Positions 10,766 to 21,948 of a DNA stretch of 64,000 nt are shown in pieces. This DNA comes from Arthrobotrys musiformis (lineage: Eukaryota; Ascomycota; Orbiliomycetes; Orbiliales; Orbiliaceae). Numbering within the stretch: the stretch's first letter is position 1; the number at the start of each line of letters is the position of its first letter. Below the pieces are notes generated by a model that saw only the letters and a program-made list of their open reading frames with translations, was not told where the DNA came from and did not search any database. Location: positions 1 through 64,000 of the forward strand of contig JAVHJL010000014.1 in NCBI GenBank assembly GCA_036971715.1, given 5' to 3'. A program made the position numbers and the translations under genes.

Positions 10766-11576
10766 CGAAAGGAGGCCCCTCTATTTTTATGTTTTCTTCT
10801 TATGTGATCATTTAAATTATCCTTTCTAGACCATTTTTTACCTAGACATTTAGTATCAGCTGATGCATGTGGACAAGTTAGTTCTGGATTTGAATGCTTA
10901 GAAGAAATTTGGTGTCTCTTTAGATCAGCAAGAAATTTAAAGCCTTTATTTGCTCGAGTTCATGCACAATCAGATATGTCGCAAATATATAAAGGAGTAT
11001 CCAATTTGCTTTTTTTATTAGGCTGGACTTCTTTTTGAACTTGGTCATTTTTGGTAATTTCAGATTCATTTATTGATCTTTTGAATTTTAATACCTTTCT
11101 AGATTCATCTATTAAGTATTCAGTATTTGGATTATTAGATTTTTCAATACCTTTGGGGGCTTTGTTACTTCACAGCTACTTTCATCCTGTAACCTAGGAT
11201 CTATATTATTATAATATTCCCTAATTTCAGATTCTGAAAATTCTGTGGAATTAGGTGTATTTTTTCCATTATTATTATCCATAAAATTAATAATAAATTT
11301 TTTAATCTTCTTATTTTCATTTACTAAATTATCTCCTAAATATAAATTTAAGTTAAATTTAATTATAAAAAGTGTAATTAAATCATAAATAATATTATAT
11401 ATAAAGCTCCCAGTTACTAAATTAAGAAATCAAAAGGCTTCCAATTTTGGTATTAAATTTAATACCAAATTTGGTATTAACAAATTATAAATTAAAAAAA
11501 GAATAATAACAGTTAAAGATAAACTAAGAAAAATCTTTAAATTTATTAATATATACTTTAGGGGACGATAACGCAT
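10729..11576 (-). CDS. Membrane-anchored C2H2 zinc-finger ORF (one frameshift)
   Basis: ATG at 11576. Residues 1-80 contain hydrophobic segments (SLSLTVIILFLIYNLL; a second around residues 50-75). Then comes a hydrophilic linker and at the C-terminus two C2H2-like fingers: CDISDC...LKRHQISSKH, and C-x8-C...WSRKDNLNDHIRRKH. The second has the RKDNL...H..RRKH pattern usual in nuclear fungal C2H2 transcription factors. One Trp in finger 1 is TGA, so the gene is read with the mitochondrial code or decays there. A G5 run (plus 11155-11159) breaks the frame; one more base gives 283 codons. The last 12 residues lie in a leader repeat. Upstream is a long copy of the nad6 leader with a short nad6-like start (MIYVSFLSF) that stops just before this ATG. 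DNA- or RNA-binding is likely from the fingers; the biological role is unknown. Confidence 0.7.
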
Positions 11577-11589
11577 TTACGAATAACAT

Positions 11590-12030
11590 ATAAACTCTAA
11601 AAAAGATAAAAAAGAAACATAAATCATAATAGTGATTTTAATTATTTAATGTTCTATAATATCATAATTATAATTATGAATAAAGAATATTAATAAATAT
11701 ACATTACTAAATTTAAAGATACGCATAAATTTTTAAGGTCGCCTAAGGCGCCGATGATTCGGCGCGTATGTGCCGAATCATCTTTTTTTTTAATAATCAT
11801 ATATTTACCTTATTATATGTAGGCTAGCTATATAAATTTAAGACGTTACGCATGTTAGCCGCCTGTTTCACAGGCGGCACAGTTAATAAATTATTATATT
11901 TTCAGCATCTCATTTATTTTAAACTTCATTACCTATGGACTTTTATATAGAAGTGTTTTTAATTTAAAAATGCATATTAAAATATATAATTTAAACAATA
12001 ACGAAGGTTGAATAGTAATTGCATTAAAGA
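11590..12030 (-). repeat. nad6 leader repeat, copy 2
   Basis: About 430 nt nearly identical to 23370-23900 upstream of nad6, including the GC-rich hairpin (GATGATTCGGCGCG...CGAATCATC), the block CGCCTGTTTCACAGGCGGC, and the candidate leader motif at 11994-12015. This copy lacks about 100 nt present upstream of nad6. It ends in the first codons of nad6 (MIYVSFLSF versus MTYVSFLSF). Confidence 0.88.
11994..12015 (-). promoter_or_regulatory. Candidate leader/promoter motif
   Basis: Minus-strand CTATTCAACCTTCGTTATTG at about 430 nt upstream of the zinc-finger ORF, within the duplicated nad6 leader. Similar motifs stand upstream of nad6, cox2 and the nad2 fragment. Confidence 0.45.
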
Positions 12031-12119
12031 TTAAATAAATGTAAGGTTATTTCCGAATAATATTATATATTTCATTAATATATAATTATTAGACTAAACA
12101 ATATAAAATAAAATAATTT

Positions 12120-12720
12120 AACGTTTAATTTTTATATTGAAATGTACATCCTTTATAAACATCACCCTCTTTATGTATTTGTTAAGAGTTTTACGATCCA
12201 ATTTTATACCTTGAGATTCAAAATATCTAATTGTATCCATAATACTAAAAAAAGTTTGTTTTTATTATCATCTTCAGATTTTACAATAAGAGGCTTATTA
12301 TTTTTATTAATAGGTTAAATTCTTTAATTTATTTTTTTATATTCCTCAATTAATAAATCTAAATATTTAAAATCAAGAGATAAAGATTTTTCAGAGTATT
12401 TACAAATAAAATTATGAAAATTTTTCCTTAATATATTTTAAGTATCTCTTTTGATAGTAAAACCTAAAAATTTTTAATATGTAGTACAAGACGTTAAAGA
12501 ATCAAATTCTAAATTATTACCTTCTACTTTTTATTGAAGGAGATAAAGGTAAATTTGTAATATTTATAAATTTATTTCTATAATATATTTATTGTCTTTA
12601 ATAACTCTTAGGTAAAACAGGAATAGTGAGAGATGTAATGGAAGCGTAAATTGTTAAACAGCAAAATCAATAGTATATAAATAAAATGCCTTAAATATTA
12701 TAAGCAAATTTAAGTTAACC
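12120..12720 (-). pseudogene. Decayed ORF with helix-turn-helix-like C-terminus
   Basis: Minus-strand remnants. The clearest is MDTIRYFESQGIKLDRKTLN near 12238-12175, followed after a likely one-base shift by KYIKEGDVYKGCTFQYKN. This type of tail (repeat of a small HTH-like module) ends many fungal mitochondrial HEGs and unknown ORFs. Upstream fragments near 12600 are stop-ridden. Confidence 0.45.
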
Positions 12721-12795
12721 CTTTCCAGCTACAAGATGTAGCTGGGTTTAAAAATGGCTGTCATACCGCCACTAAAGGGGCGGATACTTAATACT

Positions 12796-13350
12796 TTAAG
12801 ATAATATTATAGATACTAACTCATCTCAATTCAAATCTAATATATTAATAATCCATTCAAGATCATTTATAAATTTAACTATATCTCGCGATGATGAAGG
12901 ATCAGTTAATTTAGTATTTAAACTTTCATATACATCAGGATATTCAAAGAATATTTGATTTAATATATCACCAGGATCGTCAGATCCTGGAATATAATTA
13001 TCGTTATTTTTGTAATCATCCATATCTTGTATATATTTTGCAAAGATTTTTAAAAAATAATTACAAAGATTATCAGGAGCATTATGATTAAATTCAAAAT
13101 GAGGATGCATAGCATAGTCTTTAGCAGCATTAATATTAGGCATGTATTTTTCCCTTATTAGATCTTCCAAGTTATATTCAGTTTCGTATCACTCCTCTTT
13201 AGCTTTTTTAAATTTACTAATTAATTTATTTTTATATTTTAATAAAAAAATTAGAGTAAACATATTAAAAGAAACAGCAAATATAAACATAGGTAATACA
13301 TAAATAAACGAAAGTACTAATAAAGATAAAGGATCAAAAAGTAAAAGCAT
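12796..13350 (-). CDS. Chimeric ORF with nad4-like start, membrane segment and charged domain
   Basis: 184 codons from ATG at 13350, intact with TGA as Trp. It starts MLLLFDPLSLLVLSFIYVLP; both DNA and protein match the start of nad4 (LLLLFVPLSGAICLS), and a nad4-leader copy lies directly upstream (13372-13455). Residues 1-40 are hydrophobic, then come a basic stretch (KYKNKLISKFKKAKEE) and an acidic/polar C-terminal domain with NYFLKIFAKYIQDMDD and GSDDPGDILNQIFFEY. I do not recognise the C-terminal domain. The architecture (captured start, membrane anchor, soluble charged tail) matches its neighbours at 10729-11576 and 10002-10449. Confidence 0.7.
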
Positions 13351-13371
13351 TAAATAAAAATTAAAATATAT

Positions 13372-13455
13372 ACGAATCTACCGGAATAATCCTGCAGTAT
13401 ATTGTAACACACATTCAGAAGAATAAGTTATTAAATTATATGAAATAAACGAGCA
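13372..13455 (-). repeat. nad4 leader repeat, copy 3
   Basis: Copy upstream of the chimeric ORF at 12796-13350; nearly identical to 9329-9411 over about 80 nt. Confidence 0.85.
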
Positions 13456-13748
13456 TTATACGGCTGTTACAAGGATCCCCCCTGCTTAAATATTTCATTG
13501 CCAACATTTAAAAAAACCAAAATAGAATAATTAAAAATTTAAGTAATAAAATTTAATTATTTTTACACAAAATAGAGGAACTTCAACGAAGGAAGAATAA
13601 AAGTAAAAAATTTTATATTTGGTAATTTATTTACCAAAGGATTTTTATAACAAATTAGAAACTATTGAATAAAATATAATATTTCCATGATATTAAATAA
13701 TTATAAAAAAAAAACAAGAATATAAACTAATAATACGAAAATACTAAA

Positions 13749-14066
13749 TTAATATTTTCCTTTACATAAATATATACCTGGAACATTTAATTTTCCAGGT
13801 TTATGGAAATAATGTTTTATATCCTTTATATAATCTAATCCATATATTGTTTTTATTACCTCAGTATGAGACATGATAATTCTATTAGCAACCAAAGAAT
13901 TAGGTTGTTTAATTAAAGAATTATTAGGTAAAGTATTATATTTAATTAATACATTTTTTTCAAGTTTTGTTAAAAAACCATTAGTTGTAACATAATTTCT
14001 AGTTGTTACTTTACGGGATATGAGAAAGGGATTAGTACATTTATTCCAAATATGACTATTAAACAA
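13749..14066 (-). CDS. Unknown 105-residue ORF directly behind cox2
   Basis: Starts 9 nt after the cox2 stop in another frame: MFNSHIWNKCTNPF...VPGIYLCKGKY. It is basic, with no membrane segment and no motif I recognise. Its tight spacing suggests co-transcription with cox2. It may be a relic of an element that inserted behind cox2, or a real small protein. Confidence 0.5.
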   Translation of the reverse strand: MFNSHIWNKCTNPFLISRKVTTRNYVTTNGFLTKLEKNVLIKYNTLPNNSLIKQPNSLVANRIIMSHTEVIKTIYGLDYIKDIKHYFHKPGKLNVPGIYLCKGKY

Positions 14067-14074
14067 AGTACAGA

Positions 14075-17000
14075 TTATTGTTCATTTAGTCAAGTTAGGA
14101 ATTTTTCTATTGAAACAGATTGAATTACGATAGGCATAGAACTGTGAAGGATACCACATATCTCACTACACTGACCATAGAACACACCTTCTCTATTTAT
14201 TAGAGTAGAACACTGATTTAAACGACCTGGATAAGCATCAAGTTTAAGAGCAAGAGCAGGAACGGCAAAGGAATGTATAACGTCAGCGGCTGTGATAATG
14301 AAACGAATATGAGTTAATTCTGGAACTATAACTCTGTTATCAACTTCTAACATTCTTAATGCACCGTCTTGTAAATCTTCTTCTGGTACTATATAAGAAT
14401 CATATTCAATGTTTTCATTATCATCATTTACGAAATCCACGTATTGGTAGCTTCAGTATCATTGATGCAAGAATTTGTATATTCTCACCGATTGTACATT
14501 AAGCATAAATTTATTAATTAAAATAATTTACACCCACAAATGACCCAATCAGTGGCAGTATTATATTACTGACAATCTTGTATTATTATTTAATATAAAT
14601 AATAATCTTTAATTGTTTACATTTGCATCGCCAAAGGAATAATAAATACTCCTTAAAGAATCCCGTCGGATTCTTAGAGATAAATAAATTAATATAATTC
14701 ATTATATACTTTATATATATAATAATAAAATATAACTTTATTTAAATCACGACTATCGTTAATATAAAAAAAAATGTTAAGACTAATTTTTACATTAGTT
14801 TATAAGCCTAACTTGTAGTACATTGATGGATGTAAATAAGGTAAAATAAGATTTCGCAAGGATGGCATAGATGAACTTTTTATGTAAAGAGAATATTGGC
14901 CAATAGTTTCTATTTTTTGAATAGTACAGTCTAGATTATATTTTCTTTTGAATATTTCAGCTAAAAGTTGTACTTCTTCTAATTTAAAATTATTTGTAGA
15001 TATTCTTACTCCAGATTTAGTTCAACCTCCATCATCCATTATAAAGATTGCTAATGCTAATGGAGTTATATATTTTTCTATATTTGGACTTATTACTTTT
15101 TTACCATTTTTATAAAACATTTCATGTAATCAGTTAAAACTTCTGAATGTAAAAGTGTTAAATTCATATCCAAAATAATTTTTTTGTTCTTTTTTTATTG
15201 TTCTAGTGTACATTCTAGGTTCTAAGTTTGAACAGTCCATATAAAAATTATAGTTATTTCATATTATTATTTTTATAATCTCTCATTTGAGTTTTTAAAT
15301 TTAAAATGGTTTGTAGCCCATCGTTAGTTAAATGAACTTTATTTTTAACCAATTCAGCAATCCTAATAAAAATTTTAAAATCTAGACTTTTTGAGCCTTG
15401 TAAATTATAATGATTAAACAGTGGAATGATTATGGCTAAAATATCGGACAATTTTGTAACAGTTACTGCACACATAAGATTTTTAGAATCTTCTCTAAAT
15501 TTACCACAACCTAATTGTTCACACAATTTATTTAATAAAATAGCATCACGTAAATGTTGACCTACTTTAAACATTAAACCTATTGATTTTCCAGTATTAG
15601 TTGTTTTAGAATTATTAATTTGCACATGAAAACAACCTTCAGCTTCTATAAACCCAGCTATTCAATTATAATCTAAAGTTTCAGGTAATTTAACTAAAGG
15701 TCTTTTAACAGGCATAACGTTAGGAAATTTTATTTTTAATTTGTCAGATAAACCTTTATTCATGGAAGATTTTATAGCTATAATTTTATTTAAACCTTCT
15801 TTAGTGTTGTGTTCTTTTTTATTAATTATATCTATAACTAATTTTCAAAGTTCAAAATCAGCTTGTTTTTGAGTACTTAAAGGATATTTATTAAAATGAG
15901 GTATAATTACATTTGTTATTTCTTCTAATGAATATACAGAATAAATTATATGATTATCCCTTGAACGTATTCTTAAATTACCTGCAGAAAAAAAAGATTG
16001 AAGACGTTTTAATAAATCATGATATTTTTCGTGTAATTCTATAGAAAAAGAAGGAATAATTTGCCAACCTACTTTGTATCTACTAGATTGAGTTATTCCA
16101 ACGTAAAAAGTTGATTCACCATCAGCAAAACCACTCACTCAAAAAGGATTAAGTAAATTTTTAGAATTTAAAGTAGAAAATTGACGAGTTAATAAATTTA
16201 AGTTTCTCTTTATAGTAAAATTTGAAGTTCCAAAATTTTTTTCTAGATTATTAAAAATAAATTTATTTTTATTTATATTTTTAAATAACCCAATATTATG
16301 TAATTTATATGTTTCACAAAAAGGAGTTATAATTTTTATAATAGAATTAACAGATTCTTTATCTATATTTATTATGAAATGATTATTTTTACATTCAAGT
16401 TTATTACAATTAATACCGTAAAGGCTTTTTAACATTTTATTTAATATTTGTACGTCCTTGCTAGTATGAACATAACAGTATAAATGTAAATTTCCATTTA
16501 CAAATTTTCCATATCTCATTATTCATATTGTTAAAGCTAAAGGACTCGTATATTTACATAATATTGAATTTATATATAATTTATTTTTTTTTCAGAATAG
16601 CTTATGTATAAAATTAAAACTTCTAAAAGTATATAAATTAAAACTATTATTTGAATTGTTACTTACAATACTATTTTTGGCTGTGTAACCTCTAGTATAA
16701 AAAAATTCATACAATCAAAATAAATAATCTTTATGAACTATACTTTGTCTATAACAAAGTCTTGTACCTTCTACAGATCTTTTATTAGCATAACCGTCTC
16801 CTAGTAATGAGCCCACTATAACTGATATAACATCTTCACTATGGGGCCCTATACGATTAGCAGCTCTTACTCTTGTATGAAAATTAGAAATTTTACTTTG
16901 TTTAGACATAATATTTTTATTTTTACACGTTACTAATGAAAAAATTAAATTAATCTTTTCAATATTATTTAATATAAACGATTTGGGGCCATCAAAGAGA

Positions 17001-20000
17001 CCCTCGGCAAGAATAGACATAGCAGGATCAGCAACTTCATCCATTAAGTAAAGTAGTTTGAATGATGGGAATGCAATAAAAATTAGAATAACAGCGGGAG
17101 TAATTGTTCAGATTAGTTCGATGAGTGTACCATGATTTAAATATTTGTGTGAGATAGGTGATCTTTTATTAGAATAATTTCTAATTACAGATGCTAAGAT
17201 TCAACCTACACCAAATAAAATTGTTACTAGATAAAACATAATATTATCCGTCTAATATTTGCATAATTAAAATATTAGAATATTTAATTTAAGGTCTTTG
17301 ATTTGCTTGATATATTATATTTTTATAATATATAAATCTAAATTTAAGCGCTTTACATGAGCTACTAACTATTTTATTCTTTGAAAGATTAAATCTAAAA
17401 TCTTAAAGAATTCATTCCTGATTTAATTTTTAGTATTTTTTCAAACCCTTCAGAAGTCAAATGTTCTTTAGATGTCTTAATTTTAGCTATTTTTTTTAAA
17501 TCTTCGAAATCTTTAGATTTCGACCCTATAAGAGGATATTTATCAAAAAACGGAATAATTTTTTCATTAATATCAGATAGTTTAGTAACAATAAAATTAA
17601 CAGCTAATCCTTTATTACATGATTCTACTCTACCACAGTTAAATAATGAAACAAAACTATTTATTAATAAAACATCTCTATTATTTTGAGTGATTTGAAA
17701 ACCCAGTGATACATTGTTATTTGTTTTAGTTGTTTTTACAAAAAAACAACCCTCACCTTCAGCAAATCCCACCAATCAATTAGGGTCTTGAATATTTAAA
17801 GGAACAAAAGCTATTTTAATTATAGTAGTATTAGAAAAAGAATCTTTTAAAGAATTAGGTAAACCTTTATTCATAGAGGCACGCAGATTTACAATTTTTT
17901 GGAAACCATCTAAAGTAAAATGTTCTTTATTTTCTATTAATTCTAACGCCTGTTTAAAAAGTTTATAATCAATTTGTTTATGCGTAATTAAAGGATATTT
18001 TTCAAAATGATCAATAATTATTTTTAAATCTTTTATAGAAAAAACTCTAAATTGAACAGAATTCTTTGTTTGTTTACTAATAGTACCGACACCTCCAAAA
18101 TATGATTGTATTTTTTCTAATAAATTTAAATCTTTATTATGTAAACCTATAGAAAAACCAGGATTAACGTAATAGCCAGTTTTATATTTAGAATTTTTAC
18201 CAATAGAAAGATGGAAACACAAGCACATTTTAAACATAAATAAAACGAGCTATAGATTGTTTAAAACCTAAGCATACATTTTTACTTATCTTAGTTATAA
18301 AAATTAATCAACCATTAAAAAGAATTAAACCTATAATGATATTTTTTTGGCAAGGTGCTAAATAATAATATAACTAATTTGTTTTGAAAATATAATCAAA
18401 TTAACCCAAGAACTCAATATTTTCCTCATATAGCCAACTTTTTAGAGTTGGATTATGAGAAACCCTTTAGATATTTTAAGTTTTCCATAAAATTTTTAAT
18501 TAGAAATATATAAATCTTGTGAGGAAAATGATTTAATCTGATAAGATTATAATTTTACATATATTTAAATTTTACCTATAGAAAGATGGAAACATTTATA
18601 CTTTATTTTATAAGAATAGGAACAACAACAAAAGGTCGAGTAAAATAAAAATATAAAAATAATTTTTATTAAAGTTTTATGAATAAGATATTTAGAAATT
18701 TTACCTATAGAAAGATGGAAATATTATAACCCTAATTTATAAAACATAGAAGGTATAATAAAGGTAAAACAATTTTTCGCAATATAGGTAAAGAATCTTG
18801 AGAAATATATACTAAATATTCTATTTTTTGATTTCGTCTTTTTAAATGAATAGAACATTTTAAATCATATTTAATAATAAGAACATTTATTAATTTAACG
18901 ATATCTTGAATAGAAAAAGAATTAGTATAAAGCACTAAGCCATGTCGACTAGCTCCACCATCTCCCATTATTAGATGTGCGAGAGCAACAGGAGTTAATA
19001 AATTATAAATATTCTCTGGAATTACTTTTATTCCATTAGGGTAAAAGATAGAATAAAGTTCAGTAAAGCAAGAAAGCGAACGTGTAAAAATTCCTAAAGC
19101 ATAACTAGTCTTACCCGCTCTAGTACTGGTTGTTAAATAAGGACCACTGTTACAATAATGAGATAGAATATTAAAGACAAATCAAACATAAGTAGAGTGA
19201 GATAAAGACTGCTTAAATCTTAATCGAGCATAATTACTTCTTTTAGATCCAAAGGTTAATCAACCGTCTGATAAAAGTAACCCTATTATAACGTTCTTTT
19301 GATAATAAGGTAATTTTACCATATTACTTTCTTGTTTTGTAATTCTACCATTACCTACCGAAGACGTTAAGTTTATTCCTCAAACAACTAAAAATGTGCT
19401 CTTAGACATTTGTAAAACTTTTTTACTATATGATCGAATAAAAATTTTGGGATACTTGGTAAATAAAATATTGTAAAGCCTAGAAAAAAAAAGGAATTTT
19501 CCCTAGAAACAAAAAATTTAACCCTATTGGATTATTAACATTTTCCATATATTTATTTAATACATATAACTAATATTGTGCACTTTCATCTTATGAACAG
19601 CGATATTACAATAAAATTAGCTAAAAATTCATTGAACGTAGTTCGATATTGTATTAAATCAAGATTTAATTTAAATGAATAAATATATCTCCACGTTTTT
19701 ATGGTATAAATAAAAAAAAATAAACTATGGATTTATATTGTTTCTTTCAAAACCAGTTTTCCTGGCTACAAAGAACAAACCTTACAGCATTATTAAATAC
19801 TGAAGAACCGTCTGCTCGTTGCTCTTTTACAACTCATTTATTAAGAATTGATTTAGATCCATGATATCCCATTTTATTTCCAATGATATTATCATACCTT
19901 CAGTCATTAATGAAGCCACCCATATGATTAAATATGGCTTTGATTAATAGAGTTTTAGGAAGTTCCTGGAATTTGGCTCTTATACACGAAAATCATGTAA

Positions 20001-21429
20001 TTCAACTAATCCCTCAAATTGCACGGTTGTTATATTTATTTTACATAGAATAATAAATAATTTAAAAAATAAAAAATATAAATTAAATTTCATGATTTCT
20101 TCCTCTATTCATTCCACTCTTAATCTCACGTATTTTATTTAAACCTTCTTCAGTTAAATGACCCTTTTTTTCCATCATTTCAGCTATTTTACAGAAATCT
20201 TCAAAATCTTTAGATTTTTCCCCTAAAATAGGATATTTTAAAAAAAAAGGTATAATTTTTTGAGTAATATCAGAAATTTTTGAAACATTAAATACTATAG
20301 CATTTTCAGAATGTTTATAAGTTATTCCACAATTTAAATATTTAACTAAACTTAATATTAATTGTTTATCTCTATTATGTTGACTTATTTGAAATTTTAA
20401 TTCAACTAAAAAACCTAATCTATGAGTTTGAGATCTTTTTATTTTGGCTAATACACAACCCTCACCACTAGTAAATCCGGCTAATCAATTAGGATCAGGT
20501 ATGATAATATTATTCATTTTATATTCAGGTTTTTTAGCCGGTTTAACATCAGAAAAAGCTATTTTAAGTTGATCAGATAAACCAGTATTTATAGAAGCTT
20601 TAATTGCTACAATTTTCCGTAATCCTTTTATAGTTAAATGTTCTTTTAATGATATTAAATCTAATGCTTGCTTAAATAATTTATAGTCAATTAATTTTTG
20701 AGTTATTAAAGGATATTTATCAAAATGATTAATAATAATTTTTAAATCTTTTATTGAATTAACACTAAATTGAATAGATTTTGCATTGAGTCCCCCTTTA
20801 GTGATAATTCCTACACCAAGGCTATTTTGAATATAACTTAATAAAGCTTTATCTTTTTCATGTAAATTAATTTGAAATTTAGGTTTAACAGCTCAACCTA
20901 AATTAAGTTCTTTATTTTTTATAATAACTATTGTAAAACAACCTTCAGCGTCGGAAAATCCAGATAAGAATCAAGGATCAAGAATTATTTTTTTTTCATT
21001 TTGTGAAGTAGTCATGGAAGAAAATCATTTTATTTTATTATTAATATGGTTATATGGGAATTTAACTAGATAATTTTTTTCAAAACCCGTTAGAGAACAT
21101 CTTAATATATTAAATTTTACATAATTTCCGTATTCTCTTTGTGCATTTATAGTATTATATACTAATTTAGCTCCGCGATATTCCATTGCATTTTCAGTTA
21201 TTAATTGAATAACTATACATGGCTTATAAAACCATAAACCAAAATTCTTTCGAATATGGCTTAGTTTCAAGAACTTTAGGAGATCTCCGGTGTTTGAAAA
21301 TTTTACCCTTATTGATAATTTCCCAATTAATATTATCGTGACAGGCGCAGCACTATCTTGGAAATAAAGACCTCAAGGTCTAGGGGCATCACATTGCAGA
21401 TATATATTTTGAAATAAAATATTTAACAT
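14075..21429 (-). CDS. cox2: Cytochrome c oxidase subunit 2, four exons
   Basis: CuA-bearing subunit of complex IV in the inner membrane. Exons: 21429-21341, 20020-19993, 17248-17000 and 14467-14075, sum 759 nt (252 residues plus stop). The start is ATG with MLNILFQNIYLQCDAPRPWG, exon 2 gives QFEGLVELH, exon 3 holds both membrane helices and ends DEVADPAMSILAEG, and exon 4 begins HQWYWSYQYVDF. CuA ligands are present: HSF near the end of the first cupredoxin strands and the CSEICGILHSSM block. Trp codons include TGA (WYW, FLTWLNEQ). Exon 2 is only 28 nt. Introns 1 and 3 carry HEGs in frame with the upstream exon. A candidate leader motif lies about 250 nt upstream. Confidence 0.95.
14800..15240 (-). 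pseudogene. C-terminal half of a LAGLIDADG_2-type HEG
   Basis: Minus strand: YTRTIKKEQKNYFGYEFNTF, then RSFNWLHEMFYKNGKKVISP, then ALAIFIMDDGGWTKSG (intact second catalytic motif) to YLHPSMYYKLGL and stop. The matching N-terminal half with the first motif is not adjacent; a related one is at the start of the fused ORF at 15254-16999. This suggests that another HEG was inserted into, or recombined with, the original intron endonuclease. Confidence 0.7.
15254..16999 (-). CDS. Fused multi-domain LAGLIDADG HEG in cox2 intron 3 (intron 16999-14468)
   Basis: One reading frame (TGA as Trp) continues from cox2 exon 3 (LAEG). First module: LAGLIDADG_2 type, with VGSLLGDGYANKR as motif 1 but a changed motif 2 (IWIMRYGKF instead of MDDG), so it is probably catalytically inactive. 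Second module: double LAGLIDADG_1 type with SGFADGESTFYVG and AGFIEAEGCFHVQ, the usual linker KGLSDKLKIKFPNVMPV, and an end at KTQMRDYKNNNMK. The first module may survive as a splicing factor while the second keeps the acidic residues for DNA cleavage; that is inference. Confidence 0.8.
17395..18240 (-). CDS. LAGLIDADG_1 HEG with truncated N-terminus, cox2 intron 2
   Basis: Minus strand: the first domain starts late (FHLSIGKNSKYKTGYYVNPG), then KGLPNSLKDSFS, then a second motif (VGFAEGEGCFFVKTTK) and the end KSGMNSLRF. The first catalytic motif (expected GFTDAEG before CFHLS) is missing; the sequence before it (to about 18370) is instead a fragment of a LAGLIDADG_2 gene (IIGLILFNGWLIFITKISKN) with a stop. 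It cannot be a normal two-site endonuclease as it stands. Confidence 0.7.
18235..18730 (-). repeat. HEG-derived repeats
   Basis: The 22-nt core reading TTACCTATAGAAAGATGGAA on the plus strand recurs at about 18577 and 18703 (126-nt spacing) and, slightly changed, at 18196 inside the HEG, where it encodes FHLSIGK. The region also holds a partial LAGLIDADG_2 copy (18370-18235). Confidence 0.65.
18732..19465 (-). CDS. LAGLIDADG_2-type HEG, cox2 intron 2
   Basis: Intron 2 spans 19992-17249. Read with TGA as Trp the frame runs SKSTFLVVWGINLTSSVGNG, then VIIGLLLSDGWLTFGSKRSN (motif 1), then ALAHLIMGDGGASRHG (motif 2), ending LPLLYLLCFIN. Both acidic residues are present, so it may be an active site-specific endonuclease or maturase. 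No clear ATG; it probably starts in frame within the intron. Confidence 0.75.
20083..21340 (-). CDS. Double LAGLIDADG_1 HEG in cox2 intron 1 (intron 21340-20021)
   Basis: The frame is continuous with cox2 exon 1 (APVTIILIG...). An internal ATG at 21015 gives a standard 310-residue endonuclease: SGFSDAEGCFTIV as motif 1, KHLT-type signatures, TGLSDQLKIAFSDVKPAKKP as linker, AGFTSGEGCVLAK as motif 2, end SGMNRGRNHEI. All landmarks of the family are in place, so it is probably functional. The upstream part of the frame overlaps the ribozyme core. Confidence 0.85.
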
Positions 21430-21670
21430 TTTTAAGTTTATTATATATTAGCTAAGTTGATTATTTACACTAATTTTTTATATCCGGGTACGATAATAGA
21501 GTGAGCTGTAAGCTATAAAATTAGATTAGAATAATCTTAAGAGTCCAAATTAGTTTTAAAATAATTATATAGGCAATCTTTAAGCTAAACAATTAGTAAT
21601 TTATTAATACTCATTTTATTAAATTGAGTATACCCATTAGAAGTAATTTAAATTTAAAATATACATTAGA

Positions 21671-21691
21671 AACAACAACAGAGGTTGAATA
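21671..21691 (-). promoter_or_regulatory. Candidate leader/promoter motif upstream of cox2
   Basis: Minus-strand TTATTCAACCTCTGTTGTTG at about 245 nt before the cox2 ATG, followed by an ATGTATATTT stretch as in other copies. Related motifs lie upstream of nad6, the zinc-finger ORF and the nad2 fragment. Confidence 0.5.
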
Positions 21692-21767
21692 AAAACAATA
21701 AAGGTTAAACAAAGACAAAAATTAATAATTAAAATTTATTATGATTTTTATTCTATCTTTAAATAAG

Positions 21768-21796
21768 GCGCGCAGCTGTATTCAGCTGCGCAAAAT
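21768..21796. repeat. GC-cluster hairpin
   Basis: GCGCAGCTG and CAGCTGCGC arms around a 5-nt loop in an AT-rich spacer. Confidence 0.65.
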
Positions 21797-21948
21797 ACTA
21801 GAATTTTTAAAATTAACCGAAAAGAATAAAAGTCTTAGATTTTAGGATATTTTAATTACGTATTAGCAATTTTTAAATAAATAATCAAATACTCATTATA
21901 TTAATTAAAATGAGTATATCCTCTTATTTATTTTTTTTTCTATTTAAT

